Origin: CALNYS01 sp964639935
GTDB taxonomy: Bacteria; Planctomycetota; Phycisphaerae; Phycisphaerales; UBA1924
DNA length: 10,345 nt
Assembly: GCA_964639935.1 (NCBI GenBank)
Contig: CAZXGT010000082.1
Coordinates: forward strand, 1 to 10,345
Direction of reading: 5' to 3'
Shown here piece after piece: positions 1 to 8,453 of the stretch; positions within the stretch are counted from its first letter, which is position 1, and the number at the start of each line of letters is the position of its first letter. The notes below the pieces were generated by a model. That model saw nothing but the letters and a program-made list of their open reading frames with translations, searched no databases and was not told the DNA's origin. The position numbers were made by a program, and so were the translations under genes.

Positions 1-474
1 GGGGGCGGCGATCCCTTCAGCGGCGGCCGCGCGGCGGCGGGGGTCGGCTCGCTCGCTCAGGAGATCCGCCCCGACTTTGAGGCCTCGATCACCGGCCGCG
101 CCGGGTGGCCCTACAAGACGAACCCGCTCTTTGACGCGCGGTACGTCTACGTCACGGCCATCCTCGATGGCGCCGGGATCGATCGCTTCATCGAGGCTCT
201 CGAGGCGCAGAATTTCATGTCCGTGATCGACCTCGACCTCATGGCGCTCGAGCCCGGAGAGGGGCTCGCTCGGGGATACGCCTACGGCGGCGGGAGCCTG
301 GTGCGGGCGGAGATGACGATCGAGACCCTGTGGCTCCGCGAGTGGACCAGCGAGCTCGCGCCCGACGCGGTGCGCGAGGCCATGGGCCTTCCGCCGCGCG
401 AGGCGCAGGCGGACACGCAAGCCACGACAGGCCAGTCGCCCGCGGACAGGCCCGCACAGAGGAGGGGACGATGA
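1..474 (+). CDS. 5'-truncated conserved hypothetical protein, possibly envelope/pilus-type assembly
   Basis: The frame is open from base 1 to the TGA at 472-474, giving the last 157 residues; the true start lies outside the window. After a Gly/Ala-rich stretch comes a compact alpha/beta-looking segment with the motifs NPLFDARYVYV, FIEALEAQNFMSVIDLDL, GYAYGGG and ETLWLREWT, then a Gln/Ala/Arg-rich tail. The strand-helix-strand pattern is reminiscent of the ferredoxin-like domains of PilO/GspM-type assembly proteins. Similar proteins are familiar to me as uncharacterised planctomycete proteins, but this is recollection, not a database result. No signal peptide can be judged because the N-terminus is missing. 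The stop overlaps the next start as ATGA, so the two genes are very probably translationally coupled in one operon. Coding status is well supported; function is inference. Confidence 0.75.
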   Translation, partial: GGGDPFSGGRAAAGVGSLAQEIRPDFEASITGRAGWPYKTNPLFDARYVYVTAILDGAGIDRFIEALEAQNFMSVIDLDLMALEPGEGLARGYAYGGGSLVRAEMTIETLWLREWTSELAPDAVREAMGLPPREAQADTQATTGQSPADRPAQRRGR

Positions 475-2090
475 AGCCCAAGGGCGTCAGTTTCATCGAG
501 CTGCACATCGAGAAGCTCTTCCTCGCCGTGATGGCGCTGGCGGCGCTCGGCGTCGTGGCGATGCAGTTCACGGGCGAGGGCAACACCGTCAAGGTCGGCG
601 CGAGCCAGAGCGTCCGCCTCGATCAGGCCTACGAACAGATCGTCGTCGAGGCCGAGAGCAAGCTCGGCCAGCTCGAGCAGGATCGCCCGAGCCCGAGCGT
701 GCCGTCGCCCGAGACCGACTACGCCGAGCGATACGCGGCGGCTCTGGCGACAGACCTGCCCCCGCTCTCGGAGGTCGCCCTGGCGCGGGATTTCCCGGGT
801 CTTGGGGGAGCTGTGGACGCCTCCGGCGAGCTGGTCGTCGAGGCGGTCGAGGTCGGCGAACCGGCGCGGCCCGAAACCGACGCCTTCCTCGGAGCGATCG
901 AGCCGCGGCCCCAGATGGCGAGCCGGTTTACCGAGATCTACGGGGAGGGCCCCTGGCCGCGCGACGTGCGGGCGATCACCGTCGAGACCTCCTTCGACGC
1001 CGAGGCGCTGCGAGACCGGCTCAGCCGCGACCCGGACGGGAGCGGTCCGGCCGTCGCGGCCCCGCGCGGGTTCTGGCGGAGCCGGCACCTGATCGCCGCG
1101 GTTGTCTGGGAACGCCAGCGGCGAAGCGAGACGGGGGAGTGGGCCGATACGCAAACCGTGCCGCCGGCCCCCGGGGCTCTCGAGATCGCCGAACTCGTGC
1201 CCGAGGCCGAGGCGGGAACGCAGGCGGCCGATCTTCTCAGCCTCATGAAGGGGGATCGCGGGTGGGAGATCGTCCGCCCCGGCTTCGCCCGGCAGGCCGA
1301 TGACTCCACGCGATGGCCCCCGTCCTTTGAGCGTCGTCTCGAGCGCGGCGAGGCGGTCGAGGAGCTGACGGCCGAGCTCGAGCGGCTTCAGGCCCGCGGA
1401 ACCAGCCTCCGAGATATCGACGAGCTCCCGCTCTGGACGCACGATTACGACGTGGACGCCGGGGAGACCTACCGCTACCGCGCCCGCGTCTGGATCCCGA
1501 ATCCGTATTACGGGTTCGCTCCGGCCCTCGCGGAGGAGTCCCGCTCGCTTGCGCAGGAGCCCTTCATCGAAGGCGGGCTCTCGGAGTGGAGCGAGCCGGT
1601 GACGGCGCCGCGATCGATCTACTGGTTCGCTTTCAGCGGGACCGACGGCTCAGAGGGCGCGGTCGCGGGCGAGGCGAGCGCCCGTCTGGACGTCTTCGCG
1701 TTCGTCGGCGGCCGCTGGCGCCAGACGCAGGAGCGGTTCGAGCCCGGCGACGCCATCCGGGTGTCGATGGGTCTGGACGACGGGACGACCCGCGCGGTCG
1801 ATACGGGCGATCGTCTGCTCGACGTGGTTCGGGCGTCGCTGACGGACCCCGACGCCCGTGGGCGTCAGGACGCGCCGGTGCAGGTCGTGGCGACGACCGA
1901 ACGCGGGCTAGCGGTCCGCGAGGTCTGGCGGGATCGCGGGAGCTCGCAACGCCGCTCGCTTATCCAGGCGGTCGAGCGGGCGGCGGCCCCGATGGGCCGG
2001 GACCAGGAGGCCGAGCGGCCCCCGGCCCGGGAGACCGAGCGCCAGGAGGAGCGCCGGGACGAGGGTCGCGACGCCCGCGAGCGGCAGTAG
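471..2090 (+). CDS. Single-pass membrane protein of unknown function (539 aa), last gene of its operon
   Basis: The ATG at 471 is chosen because it follows a strong ribosome binding site (GGAGGGG, 461-467) and overlaps the upstream stop as ATGA; the frame stays open upstream but has no comparable start. Residues about 14-33 form one hydrophobic transmembrane helix after a short N-terminus containing Lys, Glu and His. This is the layout of a membrane-anchored protein with a large extracytoplasmic part. The rest is acidic and Pro-rich linker, then a region with YRYRARVWIPNPYYG at 334-348 and LSEWSEPV soon after, which looks like a beta-rich, fibronectin-like module. The last 30 residues are a highly charged, probably disordered Arg/Glu tail. 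With the upstream gene it may belong to a planctomycete envelope or type IV pilus-like cassette; no catalytic motif is visible. A terminator follows 33 bases after the stop. Confidence 0.8.
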   Translation: MKPKGVSFIELHIEKLFLAVMALAALGVVAMQFTGEGNTVKVGASQSVRLDQAYEQIVVEAESKLGQLEQDRPSPSVPSPETDYAERYAAALATDLPPLSEVALARDFPGLGGAVDASGELVVEAVEVGEPARPETDAFLGAIEPRPQMASRFTEIYGEGPWPRDVRAITVETSFDAEALRDRLSRDPDGSGPAVAAPRGFWRSRHLIAAVVWERQRRSETGEWADTQTVPPAPGALEIAELVPEAEAGTQAADLLSLMKGDRGWEIVRPGFARQADDSTRWPPSFERRLERGEAVEELTAELERLQARGTSLRDIDELPLWTHDYDVDAGETYRYRARVWIPNPYYGFAPALAEESRSLAQEPFIEGGLSEWSEPVTAPRSIYWFAFSGTDGSEGAVAGEASARLDVFAFVGGRWRQTQERFEPGDAIRVSMGLDDGTTRAVDTGDRLLDVVRASLTDPDARGRQDAPVQVVATTERGLAVREVWRDRGSSQRRSLIQAVERAAAPMGRDQEAERPPARETERQEERRDEGRDARERQ

Positions 2091-2122
2091 GACGAACGCG
2101 TCGACGATCACAAGGACCGGAG

Positions 2123-2156
2123 ATGAAGGCGTCTTGACGGACCCTTCATTTTTTTT
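2123..2156 (+). terminator. Rho-independent terminator of the left operon
   Basis: ATGAAGG (2123-2129) pairs with CCTTCAT (2143-2149). A short inner CGT/ACG stem sits inside, and eight T residues follow (2149-2156). It lies just after the 539-aa gene and just before the rRNA promoter, so it separates the two transcription units. Confidence 0.75.
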
Positions 2157-2160
2157 CGGG

Positions 2161-2178
2161 ACCGACGCCCGCGTCGGT
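2161..2178. promoter_or_regulatory. Perfect palindrome abutting the rRNA promoter (candidate operator)
   Basis: ACCGACGC-CC-GCGTCGGT is a perfect 8-bp inverted repeat with a 2-base centre. Its last base is the first T of the -35 hexamer. The position suits a DNA-binding regulator acting on the promoter. Alternatively it is a back-up hairpin (7 bp, tetraloop CCCG) behind the upstream terminator. The repeat is seen directly; operator function is inferred. Confidence 0.45.
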
Positions 2179-2205
2179 TGACAGCTTGGGGGTCATGAGT
2201 ACACT
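2178..2205 (+). promoter_or_regulatory. Sigma70-type promoter of the 23S-5S unit
   Basis: A perfect -35 TTGACA (2178-2183) is followed by a 16-base spacer and TACACT (2200-2205), a 4/6 match to the -10 consensus. Initiation would fall near 2212, giving a leader of about 275 nt before the 23S. It lies downstream of an intrinsic terminator and upstream of the rRNA leader signals, as expected for an rRNA promoter. Only one such promoter is obvious. Confidence 0.7.
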
Positions 2206-2280
2206 TGCCTCTCGCCCTTGAGCGAAGGGCTGGCCGAAAACGCCGGTTGGTGGGAACACCCGGCGGCGTCCCAAGCCACG

Positions 2281-2290
2281 ATCTTTGACA
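2281..2290 (+). promoter_or_regulatory. boxA-like antitermination element 1
   Basis: ATCTTTGACA resembles the TCTTTGA core found in many bacterial rRNA leaders, where NusB/S10 bind the nascent RNA to suppress Rho-dependent termination. It overlaps the start of the outer long-range stem at 2289-2290. Identified by similarity of motif and position. Confidence 0.45.
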
Positions 2291-2308
2291 GTCGAATACA
2301 TGTGATCG

Positions 2309-2325
2309 TCGTCTTCGCAAGACGA
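2309..2325 (+). promoter_or_regulatory. boxB-like leader hairpin
   Basis: TCGTCTT (2309-2315) pairs perfectly with AAGACGA (2319-2325) around the loop CGC. It stands ten bases before the second boxA-like element, the boxB-then-boxA order of rrn leaders. Its first three bases also belong to the outer 23S precursor stem, so the two folds compete at that edge. Confidence 0.45.
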
Positions 2326-2334
2326 GGCGGGCGG

Positions 2335-2343
2335 GCTCTTTGA
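2335..2343 (+). promoter_or_regulatory. boxA-like antitermination element 2
   Basis: GCTCTTTGA is a close match to the rRNA boxA core (GCTCTTTAA in E. coli rrn leaders). Its position after a short hairpin and before 23S fits an antitermination role. Between the two boxA candidates this one has the better match and context. Confidence 0.5.
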
Positions 2344-2486
2344 GCGCGGTCGCGGAGGCTTGCGAGGCGATACCGAGTGATTTGTCTGAGGCGAAAGACA
2401 CAAACGTTACAACCTGGTGGCGTGATCGTCGGGTGCGGCCGGAGGAGAGCTGGAAACAGCGATCGTCGGCGGCGTCCGGTGAGCAT

Positions 2487-5247
<2,761 letters not shown>

Positions 5248-5455
5248 GCTCACCAGGCGCCGGCGTCATCCGCCGCGTCCGGTGGGCGGCACCAGCGTGT
5301 AACGCAAGTGACACGTCTCAGCACATCACTCCGCCTCCGAGCGCATCGCTCATAACGAGGCGGGCATCGTCGGGTTCCGGCACTCAAGCCGTTCCCGTGC
5401 GACGATCACATTGTTCGATTGACGTCATGCGACGCTGAAAGGCGTCGCGTCGCGT
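5248..5455 (+). other. 23S-5S internal transcribed spacer
   Basis: This spacer of about 208 nt has no tRNA and no gene. 5246-5267 continues the 23S terminal stem with the leader. 5275-5284 is an exact copy of leader 2472-2481 and could pair instead with 5251-5260. 5366-5406 forms a local hairpin (ATCGTCG/CGACGAT with an inner CGGC/GCCG stem). 5400-5421 can alternatively pair with leader 2289-2311. A further hairpin lies just before the 5S. Confidence 0.75.
5427..5450 (+). promoter_or_regulatory. Hairpin immediately 5' of 5S rRNA (processing signal candidate)
   Basis: ATGCGACGC (5427-5435) pairs with GCGTCGCGT (5442-5450), with one G-U pair, around the loop TGAAAG. It ends a few bases before the 5S helix I, a common place for a ribonuclease processing signal. 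The structure is visible; the processing role is inferred. Confidence 0.5.
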
Positions 5456-5563
5456 TGTCGGTGATTATAGAGGTAGGGTCACACCTGTTCCCATCCCGAA
5501 CACAGCCGTTAAGCCTGCCTCGCCGATGATACTGCTTCGCGGGAAAGTAGGTTGTCGCCGGCT
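5456..5563 (+). rRNA. rrf: 5S ribosomal RNA
   Basis: The conserved core GGGTCACACCTGTTCCCATC followed by CCGAACACAG, AGTTAAGC-like and CGCCGATGATACT elements identifies 5S rRNA. Helix I is GTCGGTG (5457-5463) pairing with CGCCGGC (5556-5562), including two G-U pairs. This fixes the ends to within a base or two and gives about 108 nt, near the short end for bacteria. It follows 23S on the same transcript and is followed directly by a terminator. Confidence 0.93.
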
Positions 5564-5567
5564 TCTT

Positions 5568-5609
5568 GAGCTCCGTTGGGTCACTCCCAGCGGAGCTCAT
5601 TTCATTTTT
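5568..5609 (+). terminator. Rho-independent terminator of the 23S-5S unit
   Basis: GAGCTCCGTTGGG (5568-5580) pairs with CCCAGCGGAGCTC (5586-5598): 13 pairs with one G-U, loop TCACT. A T-rich run (5600-5609) follows. It is very strong and begins five bases after the 5S. Confidence 0.92.
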
Positions 5610-5672
5610 GGCCCGCCTCGGCGACCGGCGTGTTCCTGTTGTCTCCCCGCTATTGCTTGGAAAGGACATCCC

Positions 5673-6053
5673 ATGCCCGATGAACGCCTGCGCGAGCCGC
5701 CTCATCAACGCTTCGATGCGCCGAGTCTGACCTTTCACATTCCCAGCGCCCTGGCTGAGCTGCGAGCAGAGAACGGAACGGCGATCAACGGCCACCGCCA
5801 GAAGACGCTCTACAAGAACGCCGGGAGAACGATCGCGCTCTTCGCCATGGCGCCGGGCGGGGAGCTTCCCGATCATTCCGCAAGCGGAACCGTCTCGATC
5901 GAGGCGGTCGAGGGCGAGTTGACGGTGACGGTCGACGGAACGGAGCAGGCGCTCGGGCGCGGCGAGCTGGTGGTCATGCAGCCAAATACCCGGCACGCGG
6001 TCCGCTCGGCCGGTGAGTCGGCGTTCCTGCTTCAGGTCTCGCTCGGGGCGTAA
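5673..6053 (+). CDS. Small cupin-domain protein
   Basis: The 126-aa product starts at the ATG at 5673, chosen because GGAAAGGA (5659-5666) lies just upstream and because upstream in-frame codons overlap the 5S gene and terminator. Residues about 52-123 show the single-domain cupin pattern: APGGELPDHSASG, the turn EGELTVTVDG, the Gly turn GRGELVV, and QPNTRHAV. H68 and H108 match the first and last metal-ligand positions. The second His of the usual HxH and a Glu at its normal place are absent (HSASG; nearest Glu is E77). Proteins of this one-His subtype are common small cupins of unknown ligand. No signal peptide or membrane segment is seen, so it is probably cytoplasmic. It is transcribed after the rRNA terminator, so it needs its own promoter, which I could not identify. 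Confidence 0.85.
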   Translation: MPDERLREPPHQRFDAPSLTFHIPSALAELRAENGTAINGHRQKTLYKNAGRTIALFAMAPGGELPDHSASGTVSIEAVEGELTVTVDGTEQALGRGELVVMQPNTRHAVRSAGESAFLLQVSLGA

Positions 6054-6058
6054 GGCAA

Positions 6059-6158
6059 NNNNNNNNNNNNNNNNNNNNNNNNNNNNNNNNNNNNNNNNNN
6101 NNNNNNNNNNNNNNNNNNNNNNNNNNNNNNNNNNNNNNNNNNNNNNNNNNNNNNNNNN
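6059..6158. other. Assembly gap (100 N)
   Basis: Exactly 100 undetermined bases, the conventional placeholder for a scaffold gap of unknown size. The cupin gene ends five bases before it, and the damaged TPR gene begins immediately after it. Gene order across this point is therefore only as good as the scaffolding. Confidence 0.98.
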
Positions 6159-6870
6159 ACGCTCGCCGCCTCGGCGTCGTTGCCCCGCCCATCCGTTCTC
6201 CCGATTCTCGCGGAGATCATCGCGTTACACCCGCTCGGCCTCCTCATACTGCTCAGCGGACATCAGGAGCGCCCCCAAAGCGTGGCGAACCGGCAGCATC
6301 CACGCCGGCGGCTCGTCGTACACCAAGGCGTCCTCATGCCGGATGCCCTCGCGGAGTCGCTCGAACCCCTCGTCGCAGCGTCCCTCGCGGAAGAGCAGCT
6401 CGCCCTCGACCATTCGCCGCGCGATCGGCAGCAGCTCGCTTGCCTTGTTGTTGTCGATCCACCAGTCACCGGGGATGCGCTCCGCCGCATCCTCGAAGGC
6501 CGCCATCTCTCTGCAGGCCTCGCTCGTTCGGCCGAGCGCCGAGAGCGCGATCGACCGGGGACTCGTCATCGAGGCGCAGGCGGGCCTGTCTGGCGGCGAA
6601 CGCCGCGTCCCGCGACCGCTGCTCGGTCATCTGGGGATGGTTGACGTTGATCCCGTTGGCGTAGGCGATGCCCCACCACGGCATCGCGGCCTCCGGATCG
6701 TGCGCCGCTGCTTCCTGAAACGAGCGAATCGCCTCGTCGTGATTGAACCCGTAGAGCAGCTGCATGCCCTGATCGAACCGCCGCCGGGCCTCGACCGAGC
6801 GCGGGCCGTCGGGACGGCGCAGAGCCGAGGTGTCGATCGCATGATCGCTGTCTCCCGTTGCGCCGCCGAT
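6159..6870 (-). pseudogene. Degraded TPR-family protein gene (multiple lesions)
   Basis: Read on the minus strand, two blocks in different frames belong to one TPR family whose intact members are, from memory, about 500-600 aa. Block 1 (about 6870-6541) carries FDQGMQLLYGFNHDEAIRSF, AMPWWGIAYANGINVNHPQM and DDESPVDRAL, the family's N-terminal repeats. Block 2 (about 6551-6228) carries LGRTSEACREMAAFEDAAER, NNKASELLPIA, DEPPAWMLPVRHALGALLM and YEEAERV, the C-terminal part. The central half is missing and the frame changes at the join. A TAA (6227-6225) then stands where the family has Tyr in EAERVYR; beyond it RDDLRENRENGWA (6224-6186) is still recognisable. After that the frame shifts again to GNDAEAAS at the gap edge, skipping about ten residues. 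No signal peptide or plausible start precedes block 1. Decay is the simplest reading; assembly error near the gap could explain part of it. Confidence 0.75.
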
Positions 6871-6953
6871 TTCTCGGTAGGCTGTGCGGTGAAACGTCTG
6901 GCGGCGTGAACGACGCCGGGCTCGAAGAAGTGGTTCAACAGAAGGAAGCAGCG

Positions 6954-7673
6954 ATGAGCGACGGCGAGACCATCGACAATCCAATGCTCTACGACGACGA
7001 TGGGGACGCCCTCGTGCGAGCCGACCAGACGTCAGACCGCGTGACGCTGCTGCCCCAGGAATACGCAAAGGACGCCCCGAGCTCCCGCATCCGAATCATG
7101 TGGGGGCAGGACATGCTGCGGGATCTGCTCGATTACCGCTACCGGACCGTCGTCTGCGGCGTCAACGCCGAGGACAACTCGCACGGCATCATCAGCCAGC
7201 TCGTGGACCTCACGGCCGCCAGCCAGTGGACCACCCAGGCCGTGACGAGCCACGCCAAGCTCTTCAACCAGTCCATGGCCGCTCACCAGGGGCAGAGCCG
7301 GGAGCCCTACGTCCTGAAGTTCGACCTCGACCGCGTGCTCGTTCTCGCGCTGCTCCGCCCGAGCGGTCGCGATCACTTCACGCCCGAAGACCTCTCCCGC
7401 GGCTTCAAGACCGTCCGCAACATGCTCGAGGAACGAACCGACCGACGCCCCGTCGCCTCGGTTTCCTTTCTCGGGGCCCGCTCGAATCGCCTGCTCGATC
7501 CGAAGACGGGCGGCGAGCCGAGCTTCGAGTCCGTGCTCCGCCTCATGCACGAGGCCGGCTTCCACGAGGACGTCTACCCCGCGCCCAGCATGTGGCGCCG
7601 CGGCCACGTCGGCGTCTTCCCGACCTACCCGTTCCCCGCCGGGCTCGACGCCATGCGCTCGGGCAGCTCCTGA
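6954..7673 (+). CDS. Conserved-looking hypothetical protein, 239 aa, function unknown
   Basis: I do not recognise this family. The ATG at 6954 is preferred because AAGGAA lies just upstream (6942-6947) and the residues upstream in the open frame look non-coding. Residues 1-40 are acidic and probably flexible. Residues 45-175 look like a globular alpha/beta domain with IRIMWGQDMLRDLLDYRYRT, VVCGVNAEDN, HAKLFNQSM, a hydrophobic strand VLKFDLDRVLVLALL (120-134) and FTPEDLSRGFKTVRNMLEER. The C-terminal part (170-239) has FLGARSNRLLDP and a Pro/Tyr-rich stretch. There is no signal peptide, transmembrane helix or known catalytic signature, so it is probably a soluble cytoplasmic protein. It is divergent from the TPR pseudogene. 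Its last 49 bases overlap the 3' end of the convergent DNA methyltransferase gene. Confidence 0.75.
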   Translation: MSDGETIDNPMLYDDDGDALVRADQTSDRVTLLPQEYAKDAPSSRIRIMWGQDMLRDLLDYRYRTVVCGVNAEDNSHGIISQLVDLTAASQWTTQAVTSHAKLFNQSMAAHQGQSREPYVLKFDLDRVLVLALLRPSGRDHFTPEDLSRGFKTVRNMLEERTDRRPVASVSFLGARSNRLLDPKTGGEPSFESVLRLMHEAGFHEDVYPAPSMWRRGHVGVFPTYPFPAGLDAMRSGSS

Positions 7674-8419
7674 TCGGTCTCGCGCAGCCGCCTCGACGCG
7701 ATCTCGACGGCCTCGGCGCTCACGTCGCACCCGATCGCCCGCCGGCCGAGACGCCTCGCCGCGACGAGCGTCGTGCCCGACCCGCAGCACGGATCGAGCG
7801 TCGTCCCTCCCGGCGGGCACGCCGACCCGGTGAGCAGCTCGAGCAGCGCGAGCGGCTTCTGCGTCGGGTAGCCCACGCGCTCGGCCGCCATATTGTTGAG
7901 CGCGGGGATGTCCAGCACGTCCGTCGCCTTCTTGAGCCGGCCCGCCATCCGCCGGCTCGTCGCGGGGACCATCGGCGGATCGAACCAGTGACCATCCGGC
8001 TCGCGCGAGTAGAACAGGATGTCGTCGTGCTTCCGCGCGAAGCGCCGCGGCGATGAGCCCCCAAGGCCGTAGCTCCAGACGAGATGGTTCACAAAGCACG
8101 CCGGGCCGAGCAGATCGTCGAGCATCGCCCGCGCCCGATGACTCGCTCGCCAGTCCAGGTGCAGCATGATCGAGCCCGTCGGCTTGATGAGCGGGAGCGT
8201 CGCCTCCAGGCGCTCGAGAAGCCACGCGAGATGCGCGGCGGGATCGCCCCAGGAGTCGGCGTAGGCCCCGCCGCCGGCGCGCTGCGTTCGCCCCGTCGCA
8301 AAGGGCGGATCCGCGTAGACCAGGTCGACAGACAACGGCGCGAGCGATCGCGCCGCCTCGAGCCAGTCGGCCCGCGCCAGGCGAACGCCGCTTGCCGGTT
8401 CGCTCCATTCGATCGTCAC
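7625..8419 (-). CDS. Beta-class DNA methyltransferase (N6-adenine or N4-cytosine)
   Basis: The 264-aa product transfers a methyl group from S-adenosylmethionine to an exocyclic amino group in DNA. Catalytic motif IV, DPPF, is at 37-40 and the SAM-binding motif I, DPCCGSGTT, is at 209-217. The IV-before-I order defines the beta class, the N6_N4_Mtase fold. GSIMLHLDW (82-90), the GPACFVNHLVWSYGLGG segment (105-121) and YPTQKPL (184-190) are further family hallmarks. DPPF favours N6-adenine over N4-cytosine, without proof. The start is GTG at 8419-8417; an in-frame TAG lies four codons upstream, so no longer form is possible. No restriction endonuclease gene is adjacent, so it looks like an orphan methylase for regulation or genome marking, or a relic of a restriction system. 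The 3' end overlaps the convergent 239-aa gene by 49 bases. Confidence 0.9.
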   Translation of the reverse strand: MTIEWSEPASGVRLARADWLEAARSLAPLSVDLVYADPPFATGRTQRAGGGAYADSWGDPAAHLAWLLERLEATLPLIKPTGSIMLHLDWRASHRARAMLDDLLGPACFVNHLVWSYGLGGSSPRRFARKHDDILFYSREPDGHWFDPPMVPATSRRMAGRLKKATDVLDIPALNNMAAERVGYPTQKPLALLELLTGSACPPGGTTLDPCCGSGTTLVAARRLGRRAIGCDVSAEAVEIASRRLRETDQELPERMASSPAGNG

Positions 8420-8453
8420 GCCCTGAAGCTACTCCCTCACTACACTCTGCGCC

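Larger units (their letters stand above)
2206..2486 (+). other. 23S rRNA transcribed leader
   Basis: No credible protein gene or tRNA is present in this stretch. It holds antitermination-like signals (2281-2290, 2309-2325, 2335-2343) and the 5' strands of two precursor stems. The inner strand (about 2465-2486, continuing into the 23S 5' end) pairs with bases just after the 23S. The outer strand (2289-2311) pairs with 5400-5421 just before the 5S. The octamer GATCGTCG occurs three times in the leader, near 2305, 2426 and 2461. There is no 16S gene upstream, so this leader belongs to 23S-5S alone. Confidence 0.7.

Noticed and set aside
2123..2137. Four-codon frame MKAS after GGAG, possible leader peptide
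   Set aside because: It lies within the terminator stem, is far from any regulated gene and is too short to be supported.
5420..5427. Palindrome TGACGTCA in the 23S-5S spacer, and TTGACG as a possible -35 for 5S
   Set aside because: No matching -10 hexamer lies at a suitable distance, and the bases are part of or next to the precursor stem. An 8-base palindrome alone is weak evidence.
6627..7068. Alternative upstream minus-strand starts for the TPR gene extending to 7068
   Set aside because: The residues beyond about 6870 are Arg-rich and not protein-like, and they are antisense to the start of the 239-aa gene, so the gene remnant was ended near 6870.
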